NCBI RefSeq assembly: GCF_003062295.1
Contig: NZ_PYCN01000040.1
Span: forward strand, 1-45,986
From: Bradyrhizobium algeriense
GTDB taxonomy: Bacteria > Pseudomonadota > Alphaproteobacteria > Rhizobiales > Xanthobacteraceae
Direction: 5' to 3'
Length of the DNA stretch: 45,986 bases
In this document: in pieces, positions 7,678 through 16,866 of the stretch
How positions within the stretch are numbered: position 1 is the stretch's first letter
Layout of the letters: every line of letters starts with the position of its first letter
Translations under genes and position numbers: made by a program
Notes under the pieces: generated by a model
What the model was told of the DNA's origin: nothing
Seen by the model: the letters and a program-made list of their open reading frames with translations, nothing else
The model's database searches: none

Positions 7678-8256
7678 TCAAGCTGTCGGATCTGATGATC
7701 GGTAAATAGCCGCTGACGGGATGGAATGCGCGCGGATGCGCGGCAGGCGCTGGGCGATGTCGCGCCACCATTCCTTCACGACTTGGCGCCCGCACAGCAG
7801 CGTCGTTCCGACATTTCCGGTGAAAGTCCGCCAGGCGGCATGGCATTTTTTCGGGGACGGCGGTGAGGAGCCGGACGCCTCCTGCTTGGAGAATTTGTTG
7901 ATCACGAGGAGATCGACGTGCCGCTTGATCGCGCGGGACGCGACAACTGCGGCATCGGCGAGCCCATTAGCATCGAGCTTGCAGGAAATGGCGCCGCTGC
8001 CGAGTGGCTGACAGCTCGGAATCTCGCGCCCCGTCGCAACGTCGCGCGCGAGCATGGTTTTCATGCCGTTTGCGCCCTTGAAGTTTCGCTGGACGATGCC
8101 GCCGACGCGCACGCCTTGCCGCGCGAGATCCTGGGTGAAGTCGGCGAGCAGCGTATCCGCGTCTTGTTCGGGCCTATAGAGGATTACCGCGACGCGCTTG
8201 GGATAGATCTCGGCGTGGTTGGCGATCATGGGCTTGATCCTCTTGGCTCGTTTCAA
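7678..8256 (-). CDS. DUF2478 protein (linked to molybdate transport), C-terminal part out of frame
   Basis: The ORF has 192 residues. The first 125 read well as a DUF2478 protein: RVAVILYRPEQDADTLLADF, then VGGIVQRN, MLARDVATGREI and DLLVINKFSKQEA, a P-loop-derived fold often encoded at the end of molybdenum-uptake operons. Past residue 130 the sequence turns to SSPPSPKKCHAAW, then fits again at AWRTFTGNVG...WWRDIA, which suggests a short out-of-frame stretch from two compensating indels, followed by a lengthened tail. The biochemical role of the family is not established. It lies downstream of the older, deleted mod copy on the same strand, as expected for a modABC-DUF2478 operon. Confidence 0.6.
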   Translation of the reverse strand: MKRAKRIKPMIANHAEIYPKRVAVILYRPEQDADTLLADFTQDLARQGVRVGGIVQRNFKGANGMKTMLARDVATGREIPSCQPLGSGAISCKLDANGLADAAVVASRAIKRHVDLLVINKFSKQEASGSSPPSPKKCHAAWRTFTGNVGTTLLCGRQVVKEWWRDIAQRLPRIRAHSIPSAAIYRSSDPTA

Positions 8257-8309
8257 ACCGCGGCGCTTGCCTGTCCAGCATCTACTGCTGGCGTAGATGG
8301 CGCGATGCC

Positions 8310-8531
8310 CTAGCGTTCAGAAGTCGTGAACCAATGAGACGACCCTTGACCTGGGCGAACACGTCCATTCCATAGTTGAGCCTTAGCGCATAGGCAGCGG
8401 CGCGTCATGCGCGCTGTGCTGGAGATCGCCGCCACACCTTTGGCCCGTTCACTGAACTGCGCATCGATCGCAAAGCTGGCGAGCCTACCGCTGAAGGCGA
8501 TTTCGATTCGCTCTGGTGTGGCTGTCCTCAC
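8310..8531 (-). pseudogene. modC: modC remnant (copy 1, internal deletion)
   Basis: The minus-strand ORF starts MRTATPERIEIAFSGRLASF, nearly identical to the start of the full modC at 10641 (MRTATPGRIEIALSGSIASF), and keeps KGVAAI up to where the Walker A loop should begin. There it jumps to unrelated sequence; the nucleotide-binding core is gone. Downstream bases 8270-8400 match the 3' end and flank of the full copy near 9490-9650. So this is the same gene with about 1 kb deleted. Confidence 0.75.
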
Positions 8532-8553
8532 GTGCTCTCCTTGCGCTGCACTT

Positions 8554-9210
8554 CTAGATCAACGTTGCGGCGAGGATTACCGCAAGGCCGAACATCACCA
8601 TGCCCATGGCAAGCCAGCTTGGCCACGGAGGCGTTGGGAAGCGGCTGCACCACGAAAGAGAGCGCGTACAAAACCCATCCGACCACAAGCCCGAAGGTGA
8701 AGGCGAGGGCGCGCCCGCCCCAGAGAGAGGCGAGAATCCCGCGACCAGCTTCGGCTGCGTCGACTCATAGGCGCCGAGCGCTTTAATAGCGTGCTCCGCG
8801 GCTGCGCCATAAAGCGCCGCGGCCGGATTGTAGATCGACCGTTTTGCGAAAGTCTCCGCGTCGTTCACGAACTTTTGAGTCGAACTCCAGAGCATGAGGT
8901 TGCCGATCGCATAGGTGAAGCGGCTTTCCGGAACCGCGAGACGTTTCTCGAGCAGTTTGCTCGGGCGGGCGTTGTCGGCCGAGAGAAACACCTCAAACGG
9001 CGCCCCTTGCGTGATCTGGCTGTAAAACTGTCCGCTCGCGCCAAAGCTCAACAGGGCCTCGCCCAGTCTTCTGCTTAAACGACGCTGCATCTCCTTGGAC
9101 GGTATGGTGAAGTTAGCGGCGACCGCCACATCGATCTCCGCCGCTTCCGCATTTCCGAACATAAGCAGCGTCAGAATTGAGTTGATCAGGATCAGTCGGG
9201 TAAGCGTCAT
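8554..9210 (-). pseudogene. modA: modA-modB deletion fusion (copy 1)
   Basis: One open frame of 218 residues joins two genes. Residues 1-160 are a molybdate-binding protein ModA: signal peptide LILINSILTLLMFGNAEA, mature start AEIDVAVAANFT, then VFLSADNARPSKLLEK and YGAAAEHAIKALGAYE, but the C-terminal lobe is incomplete. After about residue 165 the DNA matches the middle and end of modB (compare 10638-11100), first out of frame, then ending FGLAVILAATLI, close to the end of the intact ModB. A deletion between modA and modB explains it. The fusion could be secreted but should not bind molybdate or form a permease. Confidence 0.75.
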
Positions 9211-9393
9211 TGGGCATTCCAGGGATGGGCCGCTGCGATGGCTCTGGCCGCGGCGGCTCTTTGCTTCTCATCCCAGCAATCGGCGTGCCGTTCGGGAACA
9301 TGGTGCGCGCCTTGGTTGACGACACTGAAACGCGCATAGCTGCCAGCGTGCCCGTGGAATGCTGGGTCGCTTTGCCAGCTTCCGATATCGCCG

Positions 9394-10641
9394 TCAAGTG
9401 ACATGCGTGGCACGACAAGAGTGGAGGCTTAAGAAGATGCCGCTCGCCTCTCGTGCCGAGCTTCTCGTTTCACGCCGCGGCGTCGCTTGCCTGTCCCCAC
9501 GATCTGCTGTTGGCGTGGAAGCTGGTATGGTTTGCAGTGGCGGTTCAGAGGTCGAGAGCAGCGAGACGTGCTTGAGCTGGGCGAATACGTCCACTCCATC
9601 CTTGAGTCCTAGCGAATCAAAGGAGAAACGCGTTATGCGCGCCAAAATCTCCGTGCCCGAGCCCCCGGTGCCGAGCGCAAGTACCAGCGTGATCTCAGCC
9701 GCGCCGAGCGGCAAACAGGCTCTGATGCGCGCCGGAAAGATATTGAGGATGGAGCCTGCGCGCGGTGCTTCGCGCGCGACGCTGACGTCGCAGGCAGCGA
9801 TGCGCAGCCGTTGGTGCACGCCGGGTGCAAGCGGCGGCGCCGGCACCAACAGGCGCGCACCTTTGAGGCGGAGAATAAGAAGCCCATAGCGCCCATCATA
9901 GCCGCTCACCACGGCATCAAGGCTGATGGCGGCTTCGCGGCTCGCCGCAAGCGGCAGCGCAGGATCGGTCTGCAAGACATGCAGCGGCCCAGCCGCGGTT
10001 ACCATGCCGCGCTCCATCATAACGAGACGATCGGCAAAGCGTTCGATCTCCGCCATGTCATGGCCGATGTAGATCATCGGCAGCGCGAGCTTCTCGGGCA
10101 GGCGCTCGACGAACGGCAGAATCTCACGTTTGGCGCAGCTGTCGAGCGCGCCAAGCGGCTCGTCCATCACAAGCAGTCTGGGCTGAGACAACAGCGCGCG
10201 ACCCATGGCGACGCGCTGCCGCTCGCCGCCGGAGAGATGCGAGGGAGAGCGGTCGAGCAGCGGCGCCAGGTCGAGCAGTTCGAGCACCTCATCAAACGCG
10301 ATCGGCGTCGGTTTGGGTTTGGGCACACCGTAAAGCAAGTTGCGCCTGACCGACAAATGGGGAAGGAGACTCGCCTCCTGAGACACATAGCCGATGGGAC
10401 GCAGATGCGGTGGGCGGAAGGTAGTCTTGTCCTGCCATACCTCGCCATCGATGGCGCAGAAGCCGGCCGGCAGACGCTCGAGGCCGGCGATGCAGCGCGC
10501 CACCGCAGTCTTGCCGCAGCCTGGCGGGCCGAAAATCGCCGCCACGCCTTTGGCCGGTACGCTGAATCGCGTATCGAGTGGAAAGCTAGCGATACTGCCA
10601 CTCAAGGCAATTTCAATCCGGCCCGGTGTGGCTGTCCTCAC
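9394..10641 (-). CDS. modC: Molybdate ABC transporter ATP-binding protein ModC
   Basis: The 415-residue ORF starts at ATG 10641, overlapping the end of modB (10638) by four bases. All ATPase motifs are present: Walker A GPPGCGKTAVAR, signature LSGGERQRVAMGRAL, Walker B LLVMDEPLGALD and switch IGHDMAEIE. The C-terminal Mop-type molybdate-binding region runs to about residue 362 (FAQLKHVSLL). The remaining 50 residues are low-quality sequence, so the normal stop seems lost and the tail extended into downstream DNA. It would power molybdate import with ModB. Since no intact modA is visible in the window, the transporter may depend on a ModA encoded elsewhere. Confidence 0.88.
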   Translation of the reverse strand: MRTATPGRIEIALSGSIASFPLDTRFSVPAKGVAAIFGPPGCGKTAVARCIAGLERLPAGFCAIDGEVWQDKTTFRPPHLRPIGYVSQEASLLPHLSVRRNLLYGVPKPKPTPIAFDEVLELLDLAPLLDRSPSHLSGGERQRVAMGRALLSQPRLLVMDEPLGALDSCAKREILPFVERLPEKLALPMIYIGHDMAEIERFADRLVMMERGMVTAAGPLHVLQTDPALPLAASREAAISLDAVVSGYDGRYGLLILRLKGARLLVPAPPLAPGVHQRLRIAACDVSVAREAPRAGSILNIFPARIRACLPLGAAEITLVLALGTGGSGTEILARITRFSFDSLGLKDGVDVFAQLKHVSLLSTSEPPLQTIPASTPTADRGDRQATPRRETRSSAREASGIFLSLHSCRATHVT

Positions 10642-11324
10642 GTGCTCCTCCTTCTGCTGTATTTGTCGATCAAGGTTAAGGCGAGGACTACCGCAACGGC
10701 GAACATCAGCATGGCGCCGGCAAGCCAGCTTGCTTCGCGCCAGCGCGACTCTTGGACAAAGTCGAAGAGAAAGGCCGACAGCACCTTGGTGCGCCCAGGA
10801 ATGTTGCCGCCGATCATCAGCACGACGCCGAACGTGCCGATCGTATGCGCAAAGCCAAGCACGGCGGCTGTCAAAAGACCCGGTCGCGCCAGAGGCAGGG
10901 CGACCGTGAAGAAGGCATATAACGGTGAGGCGCGCAGAGTGGCCGCGATCTCCAGCGGGCGGTCACCCATGGCAGCGAAGGTGTTGCGGATGGGCTGCAC
11001 CACCAAAGGCAGCGCCGACAAAACCGATCCGACCACGAGCCCCGCAAAGGTGAAGGCCAGCGTGCGCCCGCCCCACAGAGAGGCGAGAAGGCCGACCGGG
11101 CCGTTCGGGCCGAGCAGGGCGAGCAGATAAAAACTGAGTACTGTTGGCGGCAGCACCAGCGGCAGCGCGATCATCGTGGCCACCGCCTCAGTCCAAAGGC
11201 TCTTCGAGCGTGCTAGCCACCACGCGAGCGGCGTGCCAACGATCAGCAGGATCACGGTCGTCACGCTCGCGAGCTCGATCGTGAGCCCGAGCGACTGCCA
11301 GATTTCTGGCGAAAAGCCATCCAT
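10638..11324 (-). CDS. modB: Molybdate ABC transporter permease ModB
   Basis: From ATG 11324 the product has 228 residues, starting MDGFSPEIWQSLGLTIELAS, the usual ModB opening; an upstream extension to 11375 is open but does not resemble the family. Five or more hydrophobic helices are visible, with the EAA-type loop EIAATLRASPLYAFFTVALPLARPG (about residues 140-165) that docks with ModC. The stop overlaps modC by four bases, so they are co-translated. It forms the inner-membrane channel for molybdate. Apparently intact. Confidence 0.9.
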   Translation of the reverse strand: MDGFSPEIWQSLGLTIELASVTTVILLIVGTPLAWWLARSKSLWTEAVATMIALPLVLPPTVLSFYLLALLGPNGPVGLLASLWGGRTLAFTFAGLVVGSVLSALPLVVQPIRNTFAAMGDRPLEIAATLRASPLYAFFTVALPLARPGLLTAAVLGFAHTIGTFGVVLMIGGNIPGRTKVLSAFLFDFVQESRWREASWLAGAMLMFAVAVVLALTLIDKYSRRRST

Positions 11325-11361
11325 GTGCGTCAACTTAAGCGTTCGAGCACAGAGCACATGG

Positions 11362-11589
11362 TCATGCTCGCGCAATGATTGCGTAGGCTAACGGGCCCCT
11401 TACGGAAGGCGCGCGTCGCTCGGTTATTGGCGTCATTCTCCAACCGCACCAAGATTTCTGCTTGAGGGGTGCGATGTCCCCGGCCGGCTCGTTGAACTTG
11501 GCGGCAACCGCGACATTGATGTCCGCCGGTTCTTCACTGAGCATAAGCGCCATCAGTGCTTTAATCGGGATCAATCGAGCGCGGCTCAT
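11362..11589 (-). pseudogene. modA: modA remnant (copy 2, signal peptide plus short stub)
   Basis: From ATG 11589 the frame reads MSRARLIPIKALMALML, a signal-peptide-like start, then ADINVAVAAKFNEPAGDIAP, clearly the ModA mature N-terminus (compare AEIDVAVAANFT at 9210). It then runs about 40 residues and stops; the rest of the two-lobed protein is missing. It is directly upstream of modB on the same strand, where modA belongs. Confidence 0.7.
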
Positions 11590-11746
11590 CGGGCACTCCT
11601 GAGACGGGGCCGCTGCGAGCGCTTTGGCTGCGGCGGGTTTGCGCTTGATCCCAGCAATCGCTGTGCCGCTCGAAGGATTCTGGTGAGCGCCTTGCTTGGC
11701 GAGAGAAAACGCGCGTAACTGCCTGCTTTTGGATGACGTTGCCGAT

Positions 11747-11762
11747 TGTCGGACTTCCGACA
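11747..11762. promoter_or_regulatory. Perfect palindrome between modA and dctA remnants (candidate operator)
   Basis: TGTCGGACTTCCGACA is a 7-bp perfect inverted repeat around CT. It lies 158 bases before the modA remnant start and about 100 before the dctA remnant start, in the divergent gap. The same element with one mismatch (TGTCGGGTTTCCGACA) recurs at 42959-42974 before intact dctA. Conservation in two otherwise diverging copies suggests a regulator binding site; the regulator is unknown. Confidence 0.45.
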
Positions 11763-11862
11763 TTGTCGTCTTGGAGCGGACAAGCTGGCCGCTCGTGTGA
11801 TGTCGGCCGCCTCTCAACGCGCGGCGGCCAGATATTCGAGTTCGTATTGGGGCAGGAAAATC

Positions 11863-12323
11863 ATGACAAGATCGGAACTGCGGCGGCCGCGCGGGCGTCT
11901 CGACCCTGGTGAAACCTCCTTTATGTCCAAGCGCTGATCGCGATCCTGATCGGTGTCCTCGTTCGCTGCTGTCGCCGTCTCTCGCGACCAATAACTGGGT
12001 CAAGGCGCTCGGCGACGGCTTGATCAAGCCGATCAAGATGGTGATCGCGCCGATCATCTTCTGTAAGGTGGTTTCCGGCATCGCTCGCATCCGTCATGCG
12101 AAAAAGGTCGGCTGGGTCGGCGTCAAGGCGCTGGTCTACTTCGAGATCGTTCCACCTTTGCCCTCATTCTCGGCCCGACCATGGGCAGTTCCAGATCGGC
12201 CATGGGCTTGCCGCCAAGCCCGACAGCGCGGCGGTGGCCAATTACGTCAAGCAGGCGGAAGCCTCCAACGCCGTCCATTTCAACGCTGATAAGCTCACCA
12301 AACTGACGAACATGCCAAAGTAG
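11863..12323 (+). pseudogene. dctA: dctA remnant (N-terminal part, frameshifted)
   Basis: From ATG 11863 the DNA follows the intact dctA at 43079 closely. Examples are the shared stretches corresponding to LIAILIGVLV, NEWVKALGDG, IAPIIFCTVVSGIA and ANYVKQAEAS. Small indels move it between all three frames (about 11900-11960 and 12150-12200). Homology ends near residue 140 of 440; the last frame reads NAVHFNADKL and stops. It is therefore a truncated dicarboxylate-transporter gene, divergent from the mod genes, and not functional. Confidence 0.85.
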
Positions 12324-13460
12324 TGCTAATCACCGACGATTCTGTAGGCTCTGCACTGGCGGCGCGGTGTTGGGCTCGAGAAAAGGCTTTCCGCTGGCGG
12401 CGAGCCAATCAGTTCGGCTTCACTCGGTAACCGTGAGGCCAAGCGGCAAGGCGGTACGGCGCCTTGCAGACGCTCCGCGTCGACATCCTCTTTCAGCATC
12501 GTGCGAATTCGGAAGAGCCGGGCTGGCGAGACACGACGATTTCAAGCTGGGCAGTTCGTAGGCTTTGCGCGAAGAAGGGCTGGCCCGCAAGCATTAAGGC
12601 GTCGCAAGAATGAGCAATTTCAGCGCAGTTCTCATGGACTAGCCCTGCCTACCGCAGCTTTCGTTGTGCGAGAAATTGGCAATAGGATAGACGCTGTGCG
12701 CAGAGCAGTCATTGATTTGGGTCAGCCGGGGATGCCGGCAGGCGCATTCCTGTTCGCAGCATCAAGTCATTCGCAGAAGGTGGAGTTTAAGGTGCGGATA
12801 TCGGCAAGAAATACCCGACTGTGACGGAAAACGCCATCCGCGCGGCGATCGCTCACAAAGACGTTGCAGCTTGAGCGTCGGCGTGCATATCCGAGAGACT
12901 TTTTGGATGCTGGAGTTCTGGCTTTCCGTAGGAAGCATACCCATCAAGCATGGTCACGAAGCAATTTTCTACCGCGATCTCTTACACGAAAATGGCGCGG
13001 ATGACGTGGTGTGCGATACGCCATTAGCTTAACAATGCCATCCTCATCGCAATGGACGGCGATATGAAGTAGTTTCCGAAACGCTTCGGCATCCAGCCAC
13101 GCCAGTACCAGTTGACCGACTTAGTCTGATACGGCTGTGCTGTAATGAAGTGCTTGCAGCAAAACGGCCTGATCGGACAATTAGTCCCATTGAGCATGAA
13201 TGAACGTTCGGCGGAGATAAATTCTCTCGCCGCCTCTGGATCGAACTCGGCGCGCACCAACTTCGGACGAACAGGTGAAAGCAATCGATTCCGGCTGGAC
13301 GCAAGCTTACGTCGCTAAAGGCGCGGCGCCCATCCTCCGGCATCGTCCCGTCGCCCTCGTCTGGCAGGCCGGCTCCGCAAAGAGCGGAAGCCGATGCAAC
13401 GCATCATGAGATTGGGAACCTGGCTGGAGCCGTAACCCGTTATCGCATTGTCCAAAGCTG
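12324..13460. other. Intergenic debris, no confident gene
   Basis: This 1.1-kb stretch holds short ORFs only. Bases 12797-12874 (+) read IGKKYPTVTENAIRAAIAH, which resembles the end of DUF433-type antitoxin-like proteins, but no start or first half is present. A minus ORF at 13024-13284 (86 codons, aromatic- and Cys-rich) has no family I recognise. The rest shows nothing I can identify. Confidence 0.35.
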
Positions 13461-14786
13461 TTACGGGCTCCGCGCGTTCGCGGCTCGAATTTTCGACGGT
13501 GCCGTCTCGGGCATCATCAGCATGGCGCAGAGCCCGGCCGCGGTAGCGACAAGCATGTACCAAGCCGGCGCCAGCGCGTTCCCAGTAACGTGGGTCAGCC
13601 AAGCGACAACGAGTTGAGCTGTGCCTCCGAAGGTCGCTATCGCAACCGCGTAGATCGTCGCGAAGGCGCCGCCGCGGATGCTCTTGGGCATGCCTTCGAC
13701 CATACCAACATAGAAGGCGCTATACGGAATCGTTCCGACGAGGGTGAGCGCGCCGAGACCTCCGAGAAGCGCCATGGGACTGCGGCTCTCTACGATCCAC
13801 AAGAACACCGGATAGGTCATCAGCAGCGCGGCGATCTGCGGCCATATCATGATGGGCCGGCGTCCGGCCCGATCTGCCAGCCAACCGCCCAGGAGTGCGG
13901 CAGCAATGCCTACTGCATTGCTGACGACCGTGGTCGCAAAGGCGAGAGGCGCGGCAACTTGCAGGGTGTTCAGTGCATAAGTCGTCATATATTCCGTGAC
14001 ATAGGTGATAATCGTGCAGCTGGCCAAAATGATCAATCCCAAGCTCATCATGCGGCGGCTGGCACGCAATTTCCTTGCGGGCTCGACGGAGAGGGCCGGC
14101 GCTTCAGGTCGGTGCAGCGTTTCGGGCAGGGCCCTGCGCAACCAAAATCCGACCGGTAACGTACAGGCACCGAGCAGAAACGCGATCCGCCATCCGTACG
14201 CATCCAGCGACTCGCTTGTCATGGTGAGGGAGAGTGTTTCTCCGACCAGCGCTCCGGCCGTTGCAGCTATTTGTTGGCTAGCAGGCTGAAACGAGACGGC
14301 AAGGCCCCGGCGTCCGGCCGGGGCCACTTCCATCAGATAGGCGGTCGTCGGACCGACTTCGCCTCCCAGGGCGAAGCCCTGCACCAAACGGGCGAGAATA
14401 ACCAATAACGGAGCGGCGATCCCTATCGTGTCGTACGAAGGCGTCACAGCCAACACGAGTATAGCGGCACTCATCATGACAAAACTGGCGGTCATTGCGG
14501 GCCGGCGTCCAACTCGATCCGAGTATGAGCCGATCACAATGGCCCCGATGGGTCTGGTGACGAAACCCGCTCCGAAGGTCATGAGCGACAGCATAAGGCT
14601 GGCGAACTGATCCTGCGCCGGGAAGAACGCGTGACCGATCTGGATGGCGAAAAAGCTATAGGTCCCGAAATCGTAGAATTCGAGCATATTGCCGATCGTC
14701 GCGCCCAACACGGCATGGCTGGTCAAGCCTTCATCTGCCGCAAGGAGGGTCGGCTTCGAGCTTCGCTGAGTGAATTGTTTAGCCAT
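13461..14786 (-). CDS. MFS transporter, metabolite:H+ symporter (MHS) type
   Basis: The product has 441 residues with about 12 hydrophobic helices. Family marks are the opening ATIGNMLEFYDFGTYSF, the loop SDRVGRRPAM after helix 2 and the repeat LADRAGRRPIM after helix 8, with RLVQGFALGGEVGP in helix 4, typical of the sugar-transporter-like MHS branch (citrate, alpha-ketoglutarate, proline/betaine, shikimate carriers). It probably imports an organic acid or osmolyte with protons. The start at 14786 is the longest and gives a normal cytoplasmic N-terminus. A broken TauD-like dioxygenase is divergent to it; the two may once have served one substrate. The gene looks intact; substrate unknown. Confidence 0.88.
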   Translation of the reverse strand: MAKQFTQRSSKPTLLAADEGLTSHAVLGATIGNMLEFYDFGTYSFFAIQIGHAFFPAQDQFASLMLSLMTFGAGFVTRPIGAIVIGSYSDRVGRRPAMTASFVMMSAAILVLAVTPSYDTIGIAAPLLVILARLVQGFALGGEVGPTTAYLMEVAPAGRRGLAVSFQPASQQIAATAGALVGETLSLTMTSESLDAYGWRIAFLLGACTLPVGFWLRRALPETLHRPEAPALSVEPARKLRASRRMMSLGLIILASCTIITYVTEYMTTYALNTLQVAAPLAFATTVVSNAVGIAAALLGGWLADRAGRRPIMIWPQIAALLMTYPVFLWIVESRSPMALLGGLGALTLVGTIPYSAFYVGMVEGMPKSIRGGAFATIYAVAIATFGGTAQLVVAWLTHVTGNALAPAWYMLVATAAGLCAMLMMPETAPSKIRAANARSP

Positions 14787-14869
14787 GCATGCTGATCCGT
14801 CTCGAATGCGGTCCTAAAACATTTCGACCAACTATGTGGAGCACCTTGAGCTCTCATGAGCAAGAAGCG

Positions 14870-15460
14870 GGTTCGCGCGACTCACCCTCGGCGCTGAAAT
14901 CAGGAATATCAATCTCTCGGGCGATTTGCCGGACCCGACGATTGCTGCGATCAAAAGGGTTCTACTCGAGCACAAGGTCATCTTCTTCCGCGGCCAATGT
15001 CATCTCGATGACGCTAGCAGGAGCGATTCGCTTCCGTTTGGGAAAGCTGGTGTCGCATCCGACCTCGCACCAAGGGAACGGCCTCGATCCTCGAGCTTGA
15101 TTCCGCCCGCGGAGGTGGTCAGGCCGATGGAGCACGTCGATGGAACCTTTGCCGATGCCTATCATAGGATTTTGGTGCTGCGAGCCGTTGCAATCCCACC
15201 ATTTGGCGGCGATACGGTCCGGTCAAACACCGCGGCCGCTTATCTCGACCTGCCGCCGCCGCTGCAACGGCTTGCAGACGAGCTCTGGGCGGTTCACAGC
15301 AACGTCTTCGACTACGCCGGAATGGCCCGCGTCCACGAGGTCGACAAGAAGCATTTTGACGAGGTCTTCACCAAACCATCTTCGAGACCGAGCATCCCGT
15401 GACAATGCATTGGGCCCCGATGATGTCCGTTGTCAGGTCAAACCGCGTGCTCGATCGCTC
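14870..15460 (+). pseudogene. TauD/TfdA-family dioxygenase remnant
   Basis: Pieces in two or three plus-strand frames add up to the first two thirds of an Fe(II)/2-oxoglutarate dioxygenase: LTLGAEIRNINLSGDLPDPT, IKRVLLEHKVIFFRGQ, the iron-binding HVDGTFADAY (His-x-Asp), IPPFGGDT and LPPPLQRLADELWAVHSN. Frameshifts occur near 14930, within 15000-15130 and near 15380, where the frame passes to FETEHPV. The last third, with the distal iron ligand His and the 2-oxoglutarate Arg, is missing where the MATE gene begins. Not functional. Confidence 0.75.
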
Positions 15461-16866
15461 TTGAAGTTACGGTGCCGGAGCGCTCGTCTGAGCTCAGCGA
15501 ACTGGTGGAACATGACGAACAGCGCGATCATTCCGGCGCCCAGTTCAGCGATTGCTTGACTGGCCAACAGGCCGCTGAAACCCCATACGACCGGGAATAA
15601 CAGTACGGCCGGTATGAAGAGAAAGCCCTGCCTCGCCAAGGACACAACCGCACTGAGGCGTGCTCTCCCGAACGACTGAAGCATCGTCGTCACGAAACTC
15701 TCAATACCAAAAAGTCCAAAAAAGAGATGGAAGACGATGCAGGTCGAGACGGCAATTTCCGTGACCTTATCGCTATCGCTGAACAGCCTGACCAAAGGCC
15801 GGGCAAAAATCATAACAGCCGCAGAATACGCAACGGCAAGAGCGATAGTCATGGAGAGTATGAACTTCGCAGCCTTCAATACACGAGCAAAGTCGCGCGC
15901 GCCCCAACCGAAACCCAGGACAGCTTGAGAGCCTATACAGAAGCCGGTGATAGGCAGTGCGCCGATCGTCACGATTCGCACAGCTATTCCCACGGCCGCG
16001 ATGGAATCGTCGCCGAACGGCGCAGCAGTCCAGTACAAGAGCATAACGGCAATAGCAGATAAAATACTGGTCATAGTCGCCGGCGCCCCTATGGACGCGA
16101 GCTGTCTGATGCGATCTGCTCGCAATGAGATGTGAGATATCCTGACGAGGACTATCCCGCGAAGCTTCGTAAAATACGCGATATACAGGCTAATAGCGGC
16201 GATCTGAGATACCAGCGTTGCGAGGGCTGCGCCTCGCACACCGAGGTCCAGTAAGAATATGAAGACGGGATCAAGCACAGCGTTGAGTATGAAGGCGGTA
16301 ATCATCGTCCACATGCTGAATCGTGTGTTGCCTTCGGCTCTGACGATGAAGCCGTTGACGATGTTTAGAAGCATCAGGGTGTACCCGAACAAAAGCGTCT
16401 CCGCGTAGTCGAGCGCCACGGGCATGATGGTTGGAGTGGCCCCGAGCGTTACGAAGATCCCTCGCAGATTTAGAAGCAGAGCGACGGTAAAGGTGATACC
16501 GATCGGAGCGGCGAGCGCAAGTGCAGTACTCGCGCCTCGACTCGCCTCCAGGTGCTCACCAGCGCCAAGATGACGAGATATCAACGACGCTGTTCCAACA
16601 CCGATCCCCTGTCCGGCTGCCGCGAGCAGGACCACGATCGGCAAGGTCATGCTGACAGCTGCGATCGCCTGCGCGCCAAGTGCGCCAACAAAGATCGCAT
16701 TGACGACCTGCTGTAACGCGTTGATCGATAAGCCAACAACAGACGGAATGGCGAGCCGCAGGATAAGGCTCGAGAGATTAGGGTCCGATAGATCGATGTG
16801 CTGCTCTTCCTTCGGCAAGACATCGCGATCGCCCTCGACGGCGAATTCCGCATCCGGCTCATTCAT
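15433..16866 (-). CDS. MATE-family efflux transporter
   Basis: The product has 477 residues with two homologous halves of about six helices each, as in NorM/DinF-type exporters. Recognisable parts are LAIPSVVGLSINALQQVVNA, the GQGIGVGTASLISRHLGAG loop in half one and a matching GSQAVLGFGWGARDFARVLK loop in half two. It uses an H+ or Na+ gradient to expel small molecules. Its ATG at 16866 overlaps the stop of the NRPS gene by eight bases, so the two are co-transcribed and translationally coupled. The simplest reading is that it exports the NRPS product. The ORF is intact. Confidence 0.92.
   Translation of the reverse strand: MNEPDAEFAVEGDRDVLPKEEQHIDLSDPNLSSLILRLAIPSVVGLSINALQQVVNAIFVGALGAQAIAAVSMTLPIVVLLAAAGQGIGVGTASLISRHLGAGEHLEASRGASTALALAAPIGITFTVALLLNLRGIFVTLGATPTIMPVALDYAETLLFGYTLMLLNIVNGFIVRAEGNTRFSMWTMITAFILNAVLDPVFIFLLDLGVRGAALATLVSQIAAISLYIAYFTKLRGIVLVRISHISLRADRIRQLASIGAPATMTSILSAIAVMLLYWTAAPFGDDSIAAVGIAVRIVTIGALPITGFCIGSQAVLGFGWGARDFARVLKAAKFILSMTIALAVAYSAAVMIFARPLVRLFSDSDKVTEIAVSTCIVFHLFFGLFGIESFVTTMLQSFGRARLSAVVSLARQGFLFIPAVLLFPVVWGFSGLLASQAIAELGAGMIALFVMFHQFAELRRALRHRNFKSDRARGLT

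Noticed and set aside
9811..11130. A 439-codon plus-strand ORF opposite modC and modB
   Set aside because: It is an antisense shadow of two well-recognised genes, with biased basic composition and no family likeness.
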